Origin: an uncultured Flammeovirgaceae bacterium
GTDB lineage: Bacteria > Bacteroidota > Bacteroidia > Cytophagales > Cyclobacteriaceae
Length of the DNA: 5,996 nt
Assembly: GCA_937138955.1 (NCBI GenBank)
Contig: CAKZPJ010000466.1
Span: 1-5,996, forward strand
Reading direction: 5' to 3'
Shown: one piece after another, positions 1 through 5,966 of the stretch
Layout of the letters: each line of letters begins with the position of its first letter
How positions within the stretch are numbered: position 1 is the first letter of the stretch
Program-made: the position numbers and the translations under genes
Notes under the pieces: model-generated
What the model saw: the letters and a program-made list of their open reading frames with translations, nothing else
The model's database searches: none
Told to the model about the DNA's origin: nothing

Positions 1-570
1 TACGATCAGGATGAGTTGGGGCGATTACGTGAAAGTATTGAAAATTTGCTCAAAAGTAGTGGTTACTATGACTTTAGCCGGCAATACGTTGAGTTTCGGG
101 TAGATTCCACCATTGGCAAGCGGAAAGTACGAATATACACAATCATTCGTGAGCCAGCCAAGCGAGGTTTTCATAAGCAGTTTGAATTAGACTCTATTAT
201 TTTTACTACCGACGCCGATGTGCGCGGATACAGCGGAGAACGGAAGGTAAGTACATTTGATGATGTTACTTATCGATACCATCGCTATCAATATTACAAA
301 AAAATTCTTGGGCGCCGGGTGCTTATTCACAGAGATAGCCTATACAGCCGAGAGCAAACGCTAGAGACCCAGCGACAACTTTCTAACTTAGACGTTTTTA
401 AGTTTATTAATATTAATTATGATACTACGGGTGGTAAATTTATCGCTAATATTTACGCCAGCCCACTCAAAAAATTCCAAACCTCAACTGAGGTAGGTTT
501 AAACGTGAGTCAAGGTCTTCCGGGGCCGTTTGTCAATGCTTCGTTACAGGTGCGAAATTCGGCGGATTAG
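1..570 (+). CDS. BamA/TamA-family (Omp85) outer-membrane protein, 5' part; truncated by window edge and frameshift
   Basis: This is the POTRA region and first barrel strands of an Omp85 protein, which folds or inserts beta-barrel proteins at the outer membrane. The frame is open from base 1, so the start lies upstream; the TTG at 16 is not a credible start. Bases 1-160 look like the end of one POTRA domain (LRESIENLLKSSGYYDF, then KVRIYTIIREP). Bases 178-465 look like a full final POTRA, with RDSLYSREQTLETQRQLSNL followed by DVFKFININYD, the usual last-POTRA pattern. The barrel starts near 'STEVGLNVSQGLPGPFVNASLQVRN', whose GLPGPFVN stretch is typical of Bacteroidota BamA/TamL-like proteins. 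The reading then runs into SAD and a stop, while the expected FGG(x)E continues in another frame (see next entry). It could be BamA or the TamA-like lipoprotein TamL; the missing N-terminus would decide. The family call is secure, the subfamily is not. Confidence 0.85.
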   Translation, partial: YDQDELGRLRESIENLLKSSGYYDFSRQYVEFRVDSTIGKRKVRIYTIIREPAKRGFHKQFELDSIIFTTDADVRGYSGERKVSTFDDVTYRYHRYQYYKKILGRRVLIHRDSLYSREQTLETQRQLSNLDVFKFININYDTTGGKFIANIYASPLKKFQTSTEVGLNVSQGLPGPFVNASLQVRNSAD

Positions 571-1814
571 AAATTCTGGAACTCAGTGGGCGAGCCGGTA
601 TTGAAGGAGTACCTCCCGTGGTTGGAGAAGCAACTAACAGCGGAGTTTTCGCTAGCCGAGAAGCCGGAGGTAATCTTTCGCTTACCTTTCCCCAATTTAT
701 ATTCCCTCTTCCCGAACGCTGGAAACAAGATTTGGGTAGATTTAATCCGAAAACTCGTCTTCAGACTGGCTATAACTACGTAGACCGACCAGAGTACACC
801 CGAACAAACTTTCAGACATCGATGGCCTATACCTGGCAGAAAGGACAAAAGGCTCAGTATATATTAACTCCGGTTGACTTTAACTTTATTGACTCTAGAA
901 TCAAATCAGATACCTTTCAAACTATTCTTGATAATAGCTTAGAAACCTATGGTATTCCACTAAACCGATCTTTTGAGCCATCTTTTGTAACCAGTACCAG
1001 TTTTACTGCCACGCTTAACTTCAATAATTATGGGGCTACCGATCTGCTAGGCAATCAGGCCCGCGGAACCCCCTCGTATTTGAGACTATTCCTTGAAAGT
1101 GGGGGAACGTTACTCAACTTTTTCGGCACTGAAGCCCTAGACGATGCCAATCTAGCTTATTTTAAGTTTCTAAAGTTCAATCCAGATTTTCGCCAATATA
1201 TTTCGCTATCCAAAGGAAAAACATTGGCCTACCGCATTAATGTTGGTGTTGCATTTCCTTACAATAGAGATCCTGAAGATCAGGTTTTGCCTTACGAGAA
1301 ATACTTTTTTGCGGGGGGCAGTAACAGCATTCGAGCCTGGCTTCCCCGTCGCTTGGGCCCGGGGTCAATCAACCCTGACAGTGTAGATTCTGGTGGATAT
1401 TTCGTTTACAATCTTGAGCAACCAGGAGAAATACTACTTGAAGCCAGCGTAGAGTATCGTCAAAAGCTTTTTAGTTTTGTGAATGGCGCGCTTTTCGTAG
1501 ATGCCGGAAATGTATGGCGCTTGAGAGAATTCCGAACTGATTCCGGTATTGATTCGCCTCGACAGGGCTCGGCTAAGTTTGCCTTCAACACGTTTGTTCC
1601 CCAGATTGCTATTGGAGCGGGAGCGGGCCTCCGCTTTGATTTTTCCTTCCTCATTCTCCGTTTCGATTACGGGGTAAAGATATATGACCCAGCTCGTGAG
1701 GTTTATGACTCGAATGAAGTTAATCCTACCGGAAGATGGATTGGTCAGAAGTTTAACTTTTGGGACGAAATTGCAAACGGCGTGCTAAATATTGGTATTG
1801 GCTACCCATTTTAA
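543..1814 (+). CDS. BamA/TamA-family (Omp85) outer-membrane protein, 3' part carrying the beta-barrel
   Basis: This is the 16-strand barrel part of the same Omp85 gene, in a different frame. The frame is open from base 492 and the homology-like text picks up at about 558 with FGGLEILELSGRAGIEG, which directly continues the preceding fragment. A GTG at 618 is the first formal start but falls inside a conserved strand, so it is not a real start. Landmarks are the barrel segment LTFPQFIFPLPERW (about 678-722), the loop-6 region at 1305-1365 (FFAGGSNSIRAW followed by LPRRLGPGS), and the final strand GVLNIGIGYPF, ending in the terminal phenylalanine expected of a beta-signal. The loop-6 motif reads IRAW where the broad family has VRGF; the arginine is kept. 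Apart from the single break the barrel looks intact and shows no further stops, which suggests either recent loss or a sequencing error. The next gene is 187 bases away and unrelated, so this is probably the last gene of its transcript. Confidence 0.85.
   Translation, partial: VTGAKFGGLEILELSGRAGIEGVPPVVGEATNSGVFASREAGGNLSLTFPQFIFPLPERWKQDLGRFNPKTRLQTGYNYVDRPEYTRTNFQTSMAYTWQKGQKAQYILTPVDFNFIDSRIKSDTFQTILDNSLETYGIPLNRSFEPSFVTSTSFTATLNFNNYGATDLLGNQARGTPSYLRLFLESGGTLLNFFGTEALDDANLAYFKFLKFNPDFRQYISLSKGKTLAYRINVGVAFPYNRDPEDQVLPYEKYFFAGGSNSIRAWLPRRLGPGSINPDSVDSGGYFVYNLEQPGEILLEASVEYRQKLFSFVNGALFVDAGNVWRLREFRTDSGIDSPRQGSAKFAFNTFVPQIAIGAGAGLRFDFSFLILRFDYGVKIYDPAREVYDSNEVNPTGRWIGQKFNFWDEIANGVLNIGIGYPF
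553..562 (+). other. Frameshift site inside the Omp85 gene
   Basis: The first frame reads ...SLQVRN through the codons cga aat (553-558). The second frame reads ttc ggc gga (558-566), giving FGG. Restoring continuity needs one extra base (RN-F-GG), or four if the family pattern RN-x-FGG is expected. The net shift is -1. The local bases (cgaaattcgg) do not form a classical X XXY YYZ slippery heptamer, so programmed frameshifting is not favoured. A base lost in sequencing or assembly, or a genuine indel mutation, explains it equally well. Confidence 0.8.
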
Positions 1815-1888
1815 TAAGTACGATTTATTCGCTTCTTCAACTTTTTTCTCATCTTAGCACTAAATTATTACTAACTATTACCTACATG

Positions 1889-1912
1889 TAGCAATAGTGG
1901 AATTGCTATTTT
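1889..1912 (+). terminator. Intrinsic terminator after the Omp85 gene
   Basis: A perfect 7-base inverted repeat, tagcaat (1889-1895) and attgcta (1902-1908), encloses a 6-base loop and is followed directly by TTTT (1909-1912). A G-T pair (1888/1909) could lengthen the stem. It lies 75 bases after the Omp85 stop and before the next gene, where a transcript end is expected. The stem is short and has only two G-C pairs, so termination may be incomplete. Confidence 0.55.
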
Positions 1913-1942
1913 GAGCTAATAAATATAATTAATATAGTTTTT
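1910..1942 (+). promoter_or_regulatory. Possible Bacteroidota-type promoter for the repeat protein gene
   Basis: TTTG at 1910-1913 is followed after 21 bases by TAGTTTTT at 1935-1942, which matches the Bacteroidota -33 (TTTG) and -7 (TAnnTTTG) elements except for the last base. Transcription would start near 1949 and leave an untranslated leader of roughly 50 bases. The region is very AT-rich, so a chance match is easy. A second -7-like word, TATTTTTA at 1969-1976, has no TTG at a suitable distance. Confidence 0.3.
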
Positions 1943-2001
1943 ATTTTACTTATTTAAATATATTTATGTATTTTTACAATAAATGTTACATGGATAGTTA
2001 A

Positions 2002-4542
2002 ATGAAGGGAATAAAAATATTTACTGCTTGTTTCTTTATTAGTTGGCTGAGTGTCGCCACTACACTAGCTCAAAATATTGTTTTTTCAGACGACTTCGAG
2101 TCTGCTACTATATCTAATGCTTGGGTAGCTACACCGGGAAAAGATAATGGAGTAGTTAATGTGCACAGATTTGCCGCTGCCGATAGTAATCAGGTGATGC
2201 GATTAGGAAAGCTTCACGATGGTAACAAGCGTTTGGTAATAAATCGGTTAGACTTACCATTAGATCTATCTCATCATTTTCGCGTATTACTACAATTTGA
2301 TATTGCTCATTACGGGGAAGAAACTCATCCGCAAGATGGTATCTATCTTAGTGTAGACGGCGGAACAATTTTTACTAAGATCTATAGTTTCTCCTTTAAT
2401 CAGTGGGGTGCTCGAGCCATGAAAACAATTCCTTCTCTAGACTTAACTTTACTTGCCCGCCGGAAAAATCTTTCGCTTAATAATCAAACGGTTATACGTT
2501 TTCAACAATATGGCAGTCATGATTTTATCGGAAGTGCTCAATACAGCGATGGTATACAGCTAGATAATATCCGTATAATAGCTCCTGAGGATATTTATGC
2601 CGAAATTCCATTTAAAGAAACTTTTGAAGATACAACTTGGCATTCTGCACTATCGGTTGGGAGCATTGCCGAATCAGATCAGCGATTTTCGCCTTTTGGA
2701 ATAGTTGAGTCCATCTACTACGACTCATTACGCGGAAACGTACTAAGAATGGGTAGCCAGCAAGACAAGCAACTCACTACTAATGCCCTCGATTTACGGG
2801 TGGACTTATCAATCCAGAAAGAAGTTGAGCTTTTATTTAAAATACTAAATAATTTTGACGAAACACATCCGCAAGATGGTATTTTCTTCAGTTCTGATGG
2901 CGGGCGGCACTTCACTAAGGTATTTAGTTTCGACCTAGAAGCCTGGCGAAAAAAGACTTTCGGAGCCTATCCGCCCATTAATATTAATCACCTTGCCCGT
3001 CGGCATAAAATTCCTCTAACCAGCCAATTTGTTATTCGCTTTCAACAGCATGACGATGACGACTTTGAAGGGAGCCGGCTTAGCAGCGACGGTATTTATT
3101 TTGATGATATTGAACTTCGCGAAGTTACTACCACTTATGCATCATATCCCTTTTTTGAAGATTTTGAGCAGGAATCATTAGCGCCTTACTGGAAAATAAG
3201 TATGCCCGATACGGAGGATACAGCTGTTGCCATAAGCCCTACCGGATACGTAGCTTTGGTATCCGATTCATCAGGACACGCGGTAGCGTTGGGCAATACT
3301 GTAGACCGTTTGTATAATACAAATGCTCTGGATCTGCATATTAATTTAGGCCGTACCGAAAATCCTGAGCTGAGTTTTAAAATATTCAACCATAATGACG
3401 AAACCCATCCACAGGATGGTATCTATTTTAGTAATGACGCCGGAAGGCATTTTACCAAAGTTCTTCAATTTGATGGCAGTCATTGGGCAACTAAAGATTG
3501 GGGCAAATTTCACGCACTAAATATTAAAGCAATAGCAACGGCCCATCAGCTAACGCTAACAGATCAGTTTGTTATCCGCTTTCAACAGCACGACGATGAT
3601 GACTTTGAGGGCACTCGCACGGTGAGTGATGGCTTTTATTTAGATGATATTAGCATTCAGGAGCCTCAACGTCAGTATTACGCAACACTACCATTTGTAG
3701 AAACCTTTGAATCCGATTCGCTGACTAAGTACTGGCGAGTGGGTGATCTGGCAAAAACCGCTAATGAAGATTTAATCTGCCCTGATGCTGGTGCTCAGAT
3801 AGTAAAACTATCCATTGACAATCACTCTTACGCTTTGGCATTAGGAAGAAAACACGATGGAGAATCATCTGTTAGCGCTTATGATCTCCACTTGAACTTA
3901 TCTTATCAATCAGGCCTCGAGCTAAACTTCCGGATGTATAATCACACAACAAAAAATCGAGAAGAAGACGGCATCTGGATTAGTCAAGATGGTGGGAAGA
4001 GTTACCAACATGCATACAGTTATAGTTCGTCGGTATCCCAGAAATATGTACCCTATTCTATCAACCTTGATTCTTTGGTAGAAGCAGTAGCATTTAGCTA
4101 CACTGATCAATTTATTATCCGTTTTCAACATTCGGGTGACCGTAGTTTTCTAGGCTCGGAAGGTTTTGCTAGCGGAGCGTTTCTGGATGACATTGCGATA
4201 ACTAGCCGTCTGAATGCACCCAACGCACAGGATATACGATTAAATTATCAAAAAAGTACTGATCAGCCCCAAATTCAATGGTCGCCCACCAAATCAGCTC
4301 AAGCTTATCAGGTGCAAATATTTTTAGAAGAACTATCTTCTCAACATTTAGTACAAGAACACACTACTTATAACAACACAATACTGTTAGCTGGTAATAC
4401 TCTAATACCGGGTCAACTCTACTATATACGACTTAGATCTGTTAGTGACATCTCTAAGAGCAATTGGAGTACTCCTGTTGCTGTATCGGCCGATCATGAA
4501 GGGCGAATTAGTATATCGTCGTTGGCAGTTAAGTCCCCATAA
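2002..4542 (+). CDS. Secreted protein with four tandem ~180-residue repeats and a C-terminal FN3-like domain
   Basis: The function is not recognised. Residues 1-24 form a signal peptide: MKGIK, a hydrophobic core, then TTLAQ, with likely cleavage after A23. Four repeats follow at about residues 26-198, 199-378, 379-559 and 560-735. Each opens with a P/V-F-x-x-x-FE strand and an L(D)-L-x-(V/I)DL-type strand. Repeats 1-3 carry ETHPQDGI (107-114, 287-294, 467-474), and repeat 4 keeps only EEDGI (654-658). All then have a (V)DGG/DAG-x-x-F/Y-x-K/H strand, a xxVIRFQQ strand and a closing DGxxxDDI. Repeats 2 and 3 share QFVIRFQQHDDDDFEG. The strand-rich layout with DGG and DDI motifs recalls reelin-subrepeat or MAM-like jelly rolls that bind ligands or calcium; that is inference. 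Residues ~738-835 (IQWSPTKSAQAYQVQI ... LYYIRLRSVS) look like fibronectin type III. No type IX secretion C-terminal signal is seen, so the final location (periplasm, surface or medium) is open. ATG 2002 is chosen because the in-frame upstream ATG at 1990 meets a stop at 1999. Only a weak GGA (1992-1994) precedes it. Confidence 0.9.
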   Translation: MKGIKIFTACFFISWLSVATTLAQNIVFSDDFESATISNAWVATPGKDNGVVNVHRFAAADSNQVMRLGKLHDGNKRLVINRLDLPLDLSHHFRVLLQFDIAHYGEETHPQDGIYLSVDGGTIFTKIYSFSFNQWGARAMKTIPSLDLTLLARRKNLSLNNQTVIRFQQYGSHDFIGSAQYSDGIQLDNIRIIAPEDIYAEIPFKETFEDTTWHSALSVGSIAESDQRFSPFGIVESIYYDSLRGNVLRMGSQQDKQLTTNALDLRVDLSIQKEVELLFKILNNFDETHPQDGIFFSSDGGRHFTKVFSFDLEAWRKKTFGAYPPININHLARRHKIPLTSQFVIRFQQHDDDDFEGSRLSSDGIYFDDIELREVTTTYASYPFFEDFEQESLAPYWKISMPDTEDTAVAISPTGYVALVSDSSGHAVALGNTVDRLYNTNALDLHINLGRTENPELSFKIFNHNDETHPQDGIYFSNDAGRHFTKVLQFDGSHWATKDWGKFHALNIKAIATAHQLTLTDQFVIRFQQHDDDDFEGTRTVSDGFYLDDISIQEPQRQYYATLPFVETFESDSLTKYWRVGDLAKTANEDLICPDAGAQIVKLSIDNHSYALALGRKHDGESSVSAYDLHLNLSYQSGLELNFRMYNHTTKNREEDGIWISQDGGKSYQHAYSYSSSVSQKYVPYSINLDSLVEAVAFSYTDQFIIRFQHSGDRSFLGSEGFASGAFLDDIAITSRLNAPNAQDIRLNYQKSTDQPQIQWSPTKSAQAYQVQIFLEELSSQHLVQEHTTYNNTILLAGNTLIPGQLYYIRLRSVSDISKSNWSTPVAVSADHEGRISISSLAVKSP
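2074..2595 (+). repeat. Protein repeat unit 1 of the exported repeat protein
   Basis: This unit covers residues ~25-198, from NIVFSDDFES to the closing strand SDGIQLDNIRI. It has EETHPQDGI at 106-114 and TVIRFQQYGSHDFIG at 163-177. The acidic DDDD cluster of units 2 and 3 is replaced by GSHD here. Its key motifs lie exactly 180 residues (540 bases) before those of unit 2. Confidence 0.8.
2596..3135 (+). repeat. Protein repeat unit 2 of the exported repeat protein
   Basis: This unit covers residues ~199-378, opening with YAEIPFKETFED. DETHPQDGI is at 286-294, SSDGGRHFTKVFSFD follows, and QFVIRFQQHDDDDFEG is at 342-357, closing with SSDGIYFDDI. It is the unit most like unit 3, at both the protein and DNA level (for example around 3030-3075 against 3570-3615). 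Confidence 0.8.
3136..3675 (+). repeat. Protein repeat unit 3 of the exported repeat protein
   Basis: This unit covers residues ~379-558, opening with YASYPFFEDFEQ. DETHPQDGI is at 466-474, exactly 540 bases after unit 2's copy. SNDAGRHFTKV replaces SSDGGRHFTKV, so one glycine of the DGG turn is alanine. QFVIRFQQHDDDDFEG is at 522-537, closing with SDGFYLDDI. Confidence 0.8.
3676..4206 (+). repeat. Protein repeat unit 4 of the exported repeat protein (divergent)
   Basis: This unit covers residues ~559-735, opening with YYATLPFVETFES. It keeps LALGRKHDGESSVSAYDLHLNL, SQDGGKSY, QFIIRFQHSG (703-712) and a closing FLDDI (727-731). THPQ is lost (NREEDGI, 652-658) and the DDDD cluster is replaced by SGDRS. 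It therefore looks like the oldest or most specialised copy. The DGI aspartate is 184 residues from that of unit 3 instead of 180. Confidence 0.75.
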
Positions 4543-4584
4543 GCTGCTTTCTTTACTTCCTAGCTTATCTAATTTGTATAAGCT
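4539..4584 (+). repeat. Three alternating copies of a 7-base word downstream of the repeat protein gene
   Basis: ATAAGCT occurs at 4539-4545 (overlapping the TAA stop) and 4578-4584, with its exact reverse complement AGCTTAT at 4562-4568. The middle copy can pair with either outer copy, giving a hairpin with a 16-base loop or one with a 9-base loop; the outer copies extend to the 8-base direct repeat ATAAGCTG. No T-run follows, so this is not a standard terminator, though a processing or weak termination structure is possible. Confidence 0.4.
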
Positions 4585-4653
4585 GACTTACTTGTGAGAA
4601 CCATATGTCGTAAATCGCTTTTGTCTTTGTATAAATCATATTTGCTAAACTAT

Positions 4654-4661
4654 TATCTTCG
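4654..4661 (+). promoter_or_regulatory. Possible -7 element of the hemF promoter
   Basis: TATCTTCG matches the Bacteroidota -7 pattern TAnnTTTG at all but one position and would place the transcript start about 25 bases before the hemF ATG. A -33 TTG at the usual 19-21 base spacing is not present; the nearest are TTTG at 4626-4629 and TTTTG at 4619-4623, 24 or more bases away. An alternative -7, CATATTTG at 4637-4644, is no better supported. Confidence 0.3.
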
Positions 4662-4693
4662 CGCAGGCAGAAGATTCATCAATTCTCAGCAAA

Positions 4694-5593
4694 ATGGTTA
4701 CAAAAGAAGAAATAACAGAATGGTTTAAAAATCTTCAAAGCGATATATGCACAACGCTGGAAGAGGCCGATGGTAGCGGACAATTTATCCCTGATATTTG
4801 GGAACGTCCAGGCGGGGGCGGTGGTACTTCCCGAGTTATTAATAATGGCTCAGTTATAGAGAAGGGTGGAGTCAACTTTTCTGCCGTTCATGGTGAAACG
4901 CCTGCTAAAATTTTAACTGCCCTCAACTTAGAAGCCTCTGATTTCTATGCTACCGGCGTTTCAATTGTACTACACCCTCACAATCCCTTTGTCCCGATCA
5001 TTCATATGAACGTTCGGTACTTTGAAATGAGTAACGGAATTTATTGGTTTGGCGGAGGTATTGACCTAACACCTCATTACGTAGATCAAGATGACGCCCA
5101 ATACTTTCATACTACCCTCAAAGAAATTTGCGACCGTTTCGATTCATCTTACTATCCTAATTATAAAAAATGGGCTGATGACTACTTTTATATTAAACAT
5201 CGTCAGGAAACCCGTGGTGTTGGCGGAATATTTTTTGACCGTCTAACTGCTCAAAAAGAAAAGCAAAAGTCTGATATATTCGCTTTTGTACAAGCAGTTG
5301 GGCAAGCATTCGCTCCTACTTACGCTTACTTCATGAACAAGAATAAGGATCTCCACTTTGATAATCAGCATAAACAGTGGCAGTACCTCCGACGGGGACG
5401 CTACGTAGAATTTAATCTAGTATTGGATAAGGGCACTAAGTTTGGGTTAGACACTAATGGACGCACTGAATCGATACTGATGAGTTTACCTCCTTTCGCC
5501 ACTTGGCAGTACAACCATACCCCTCCTCCCGATAGCTTAGAAGCAAAAACACTCGTCTCACTAAAAAAAGATATTAATTGGATTAATTTATAG
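4694..5593 (+). CDS. hemF: Oxygen-dependent coproporphyrinogen III oxidase
   Basis: HemF oxidatively decarboxylates two propionate side chains of coproporphyrinogen III to vinyl groups, giving protoporphyrinogen IX with O2 as the oxidant (EC 1.3.3.3); it is a soluble cytoplasmic homodimer in haem synthesis. At 299 residues it has the usual bacterial length and appears complete. Signatures in order are IWERPGGGGGTSRVINNG (35-52), GGVNFSAVHG (58-67), YFEMSNGIYWFGGGIDLTP (109-127), HRQETRGVGGIFFD (169-182) and RGRYVEFNLVLDKGTKFGL (234-252) followed by TNGRTESILMSLPP. H94, H104, H139 and H169 correspond by spacing to the metal-site histidines known from Escherichia coli HemF. The ATG at 4694 fits the expected N-terminal helix; no Shine-Dalgarno is visible, as is common in Bacteroidota. 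The gene stands alone in this window. The presence of the oxygen-dependent form implies aerobic haem synthesis, though an anaerobic HemN elsewhere is not excluded. Confidence 0.97.
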   Translation: MVTKEEITEWFKNLQSDICTTLEEADGSGQFIPDIWERPGGGGGTSRVINNGSVIEKGGVNFSAVHGETPAKILTALNLEASDFYATGVSIVLHPHNPFVPIIHMNVRYFEMSNGIYWFGGGIDLTPHYVDQDDAQYFHTTLKEICDRFDSSYYPNYKKWADDYFYIKHRQETRGVGGIFFDRLTAQKEKQKSDIFAFVQAVGQAFAPTYAYFMNKNKDLHFDNQHKQWQYLRRGRYVEFNLVLDKGTKFGLDTNGRTESILMSLPPFATWQYNHTPPPDSLEAKTLVSLKKDINWINL

Positions 5594-5599
5594 TTTTTT
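5563..5599 (+). terminator. Possible AU-only terminator at the hemF end
   Basis: The inverted repeat attaat (5573-5578) and attaat (5582-5587) has a 3-base loop (tgg). It is flanked by A7 (5563-5569) and T6 (5594-5599), which could extend the stem or act as the T-tract. It overlaps the last hemF codons and the TAG stop. The stem has no G-C pairs, so its strength is doubtful. Confidence 0.35.
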
Positions 5600-5677
5600 C
5601 ATATTAAACTCGTAATAATCAGATTAAAGTTACATTAGCCAATGCTAGCTCCTTATAACTAAGTCACTATTTATATT

Positions 5678-5685
5678 CATTTTTG
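5678..5685 (+). promoter_or_regulatory. Possible -7 element before the TPR gene
   Basis: CATTTTTG differs from TAnnTTTG at one position (C for T). It would start transcription near 5690-5692, right at the first possible ATG (5691). That would favour a downstream start for the TPR protein. No TTG lies at the expected -33 distance, so support is weak. Confidence 0.25.
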
Positions 5686-5723
5686 CGTATATGATAACAG
5701 TGATGAACACGAATGTAAATTGT

Positions 5724-5966
5724 ATGAGAGGAATAAAGAACATGGCTATTGCGTGCGTTTTATGTCTATCTTATGCTTCGCCTTACTCAGTATTAGCATT
5801 TACTAGCTCAGATGATTTGGTTAGTAAAGGCCGTTTATATTTTGAGGAAGGATCGTATAAAGAAGCTATCATGGCGTTTAACCAAGCTATTGAAGCCAAC
5901 CCTTCTAATGTTCAGGCGTACTATCTGCGAGGAAGAACCAAGATTGTTTTCGAAGACTATCATTAA
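5724..5966 (+). CDS. Exported TPR protein, abruptly ended within its second repeat (possibly frameshifted or truncated)
   Basis: This is a signal-peptide protein with tetratricopeptide repeats, likely periplasmic and protein-binding; its specific role is unknown. The frame is open from ATG 5691 (91 residues), but the start at 5724 is preferred: it gives a normal signal peptide, MRGIKNMAIACVLCLSY followed by SVLA, with positive residues before the core and cleavage after the A of SVLA. A start at 5742 would lack those charges, although a GAGAGG (5726-5731) precedes it. One full TPR follows (SKGRLYFEEGSYKEAIMAFNQAIEANP), then helix A of a second (NVQAYYLRGRTKIVFEDYH), and a TAA stop at 5964-5966 exactly where helix B (AI..F..AL...P) should begin. 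From 5963 another frame stays open to the window end, reading LRIFFKSPEDL, whose SPEDL resembles a TPR inter-repeat turn. A frameshift or deletion is therefore suspected, but so few bases remain that a real short protein cannot be excluded. Confidence 0.7.
   Translation: MRGIKNMAIACVLCLSYASPYSVLAFTSSDDLVSKGRLYFEEGSYKEAIMAFNQAIEANPSNVQAYYLRGRTKIVFEDYH

Noticed and set aside
553..562. Programmed -1 ribosomal frameshifting in the Omp85 gene
   Set aside because: No slippery heptamer is present at the junction, and Omp85 proteins are not known to use recoding.
586..783. Short + strand open frame overlapping the 3' Omp85 fragment
   Set aside because: The overlapping frame from 543 carries the family motifs, and this frame reads nothing recognisable.
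567..848. Antisense open frame of 93 codons over the Omp85 barrel start
   Set aside because: It is a shadow of the strongly family-like + strand frame; the translation shows no domain or sensible composition.
1460..1654. Antisense open frame over the Omp85 barrel
   Set aside because: It lies wholly within the conserved barrel coding sequence, with no promoter-like element or recognisable motif.
2002..2031. Lipoprotein signal at C10 of the repeat protein
   Set aside because: The residues before the cysteine (IFTA) leave too short a hydrophobic core; the longer stretch to TTLAQ fits ordinary signal peptidase I cleavage better.
2718..4131. Three antisense open frames (about 2718-2915, 3186-3389, 3922-4131) inside the repeat protein gene
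   Set aside because: They are short and Ser/Cys-rich, not equivalent between the repeat units, and typical of shadow frames.
2074..4206. CRISPR-like or satellite repeat array
   Set aside because: The 540-base periodicity is in-frame protein repetition with diverged DNA, not short identical repeats with spacers.
4543..4693. Small gene or RNA gene in the gap before hemF
   Set aside because: There is no open frame of note and no tRNA-like or riboswitch-like structure, only the 7-base word set and a -7-like element.
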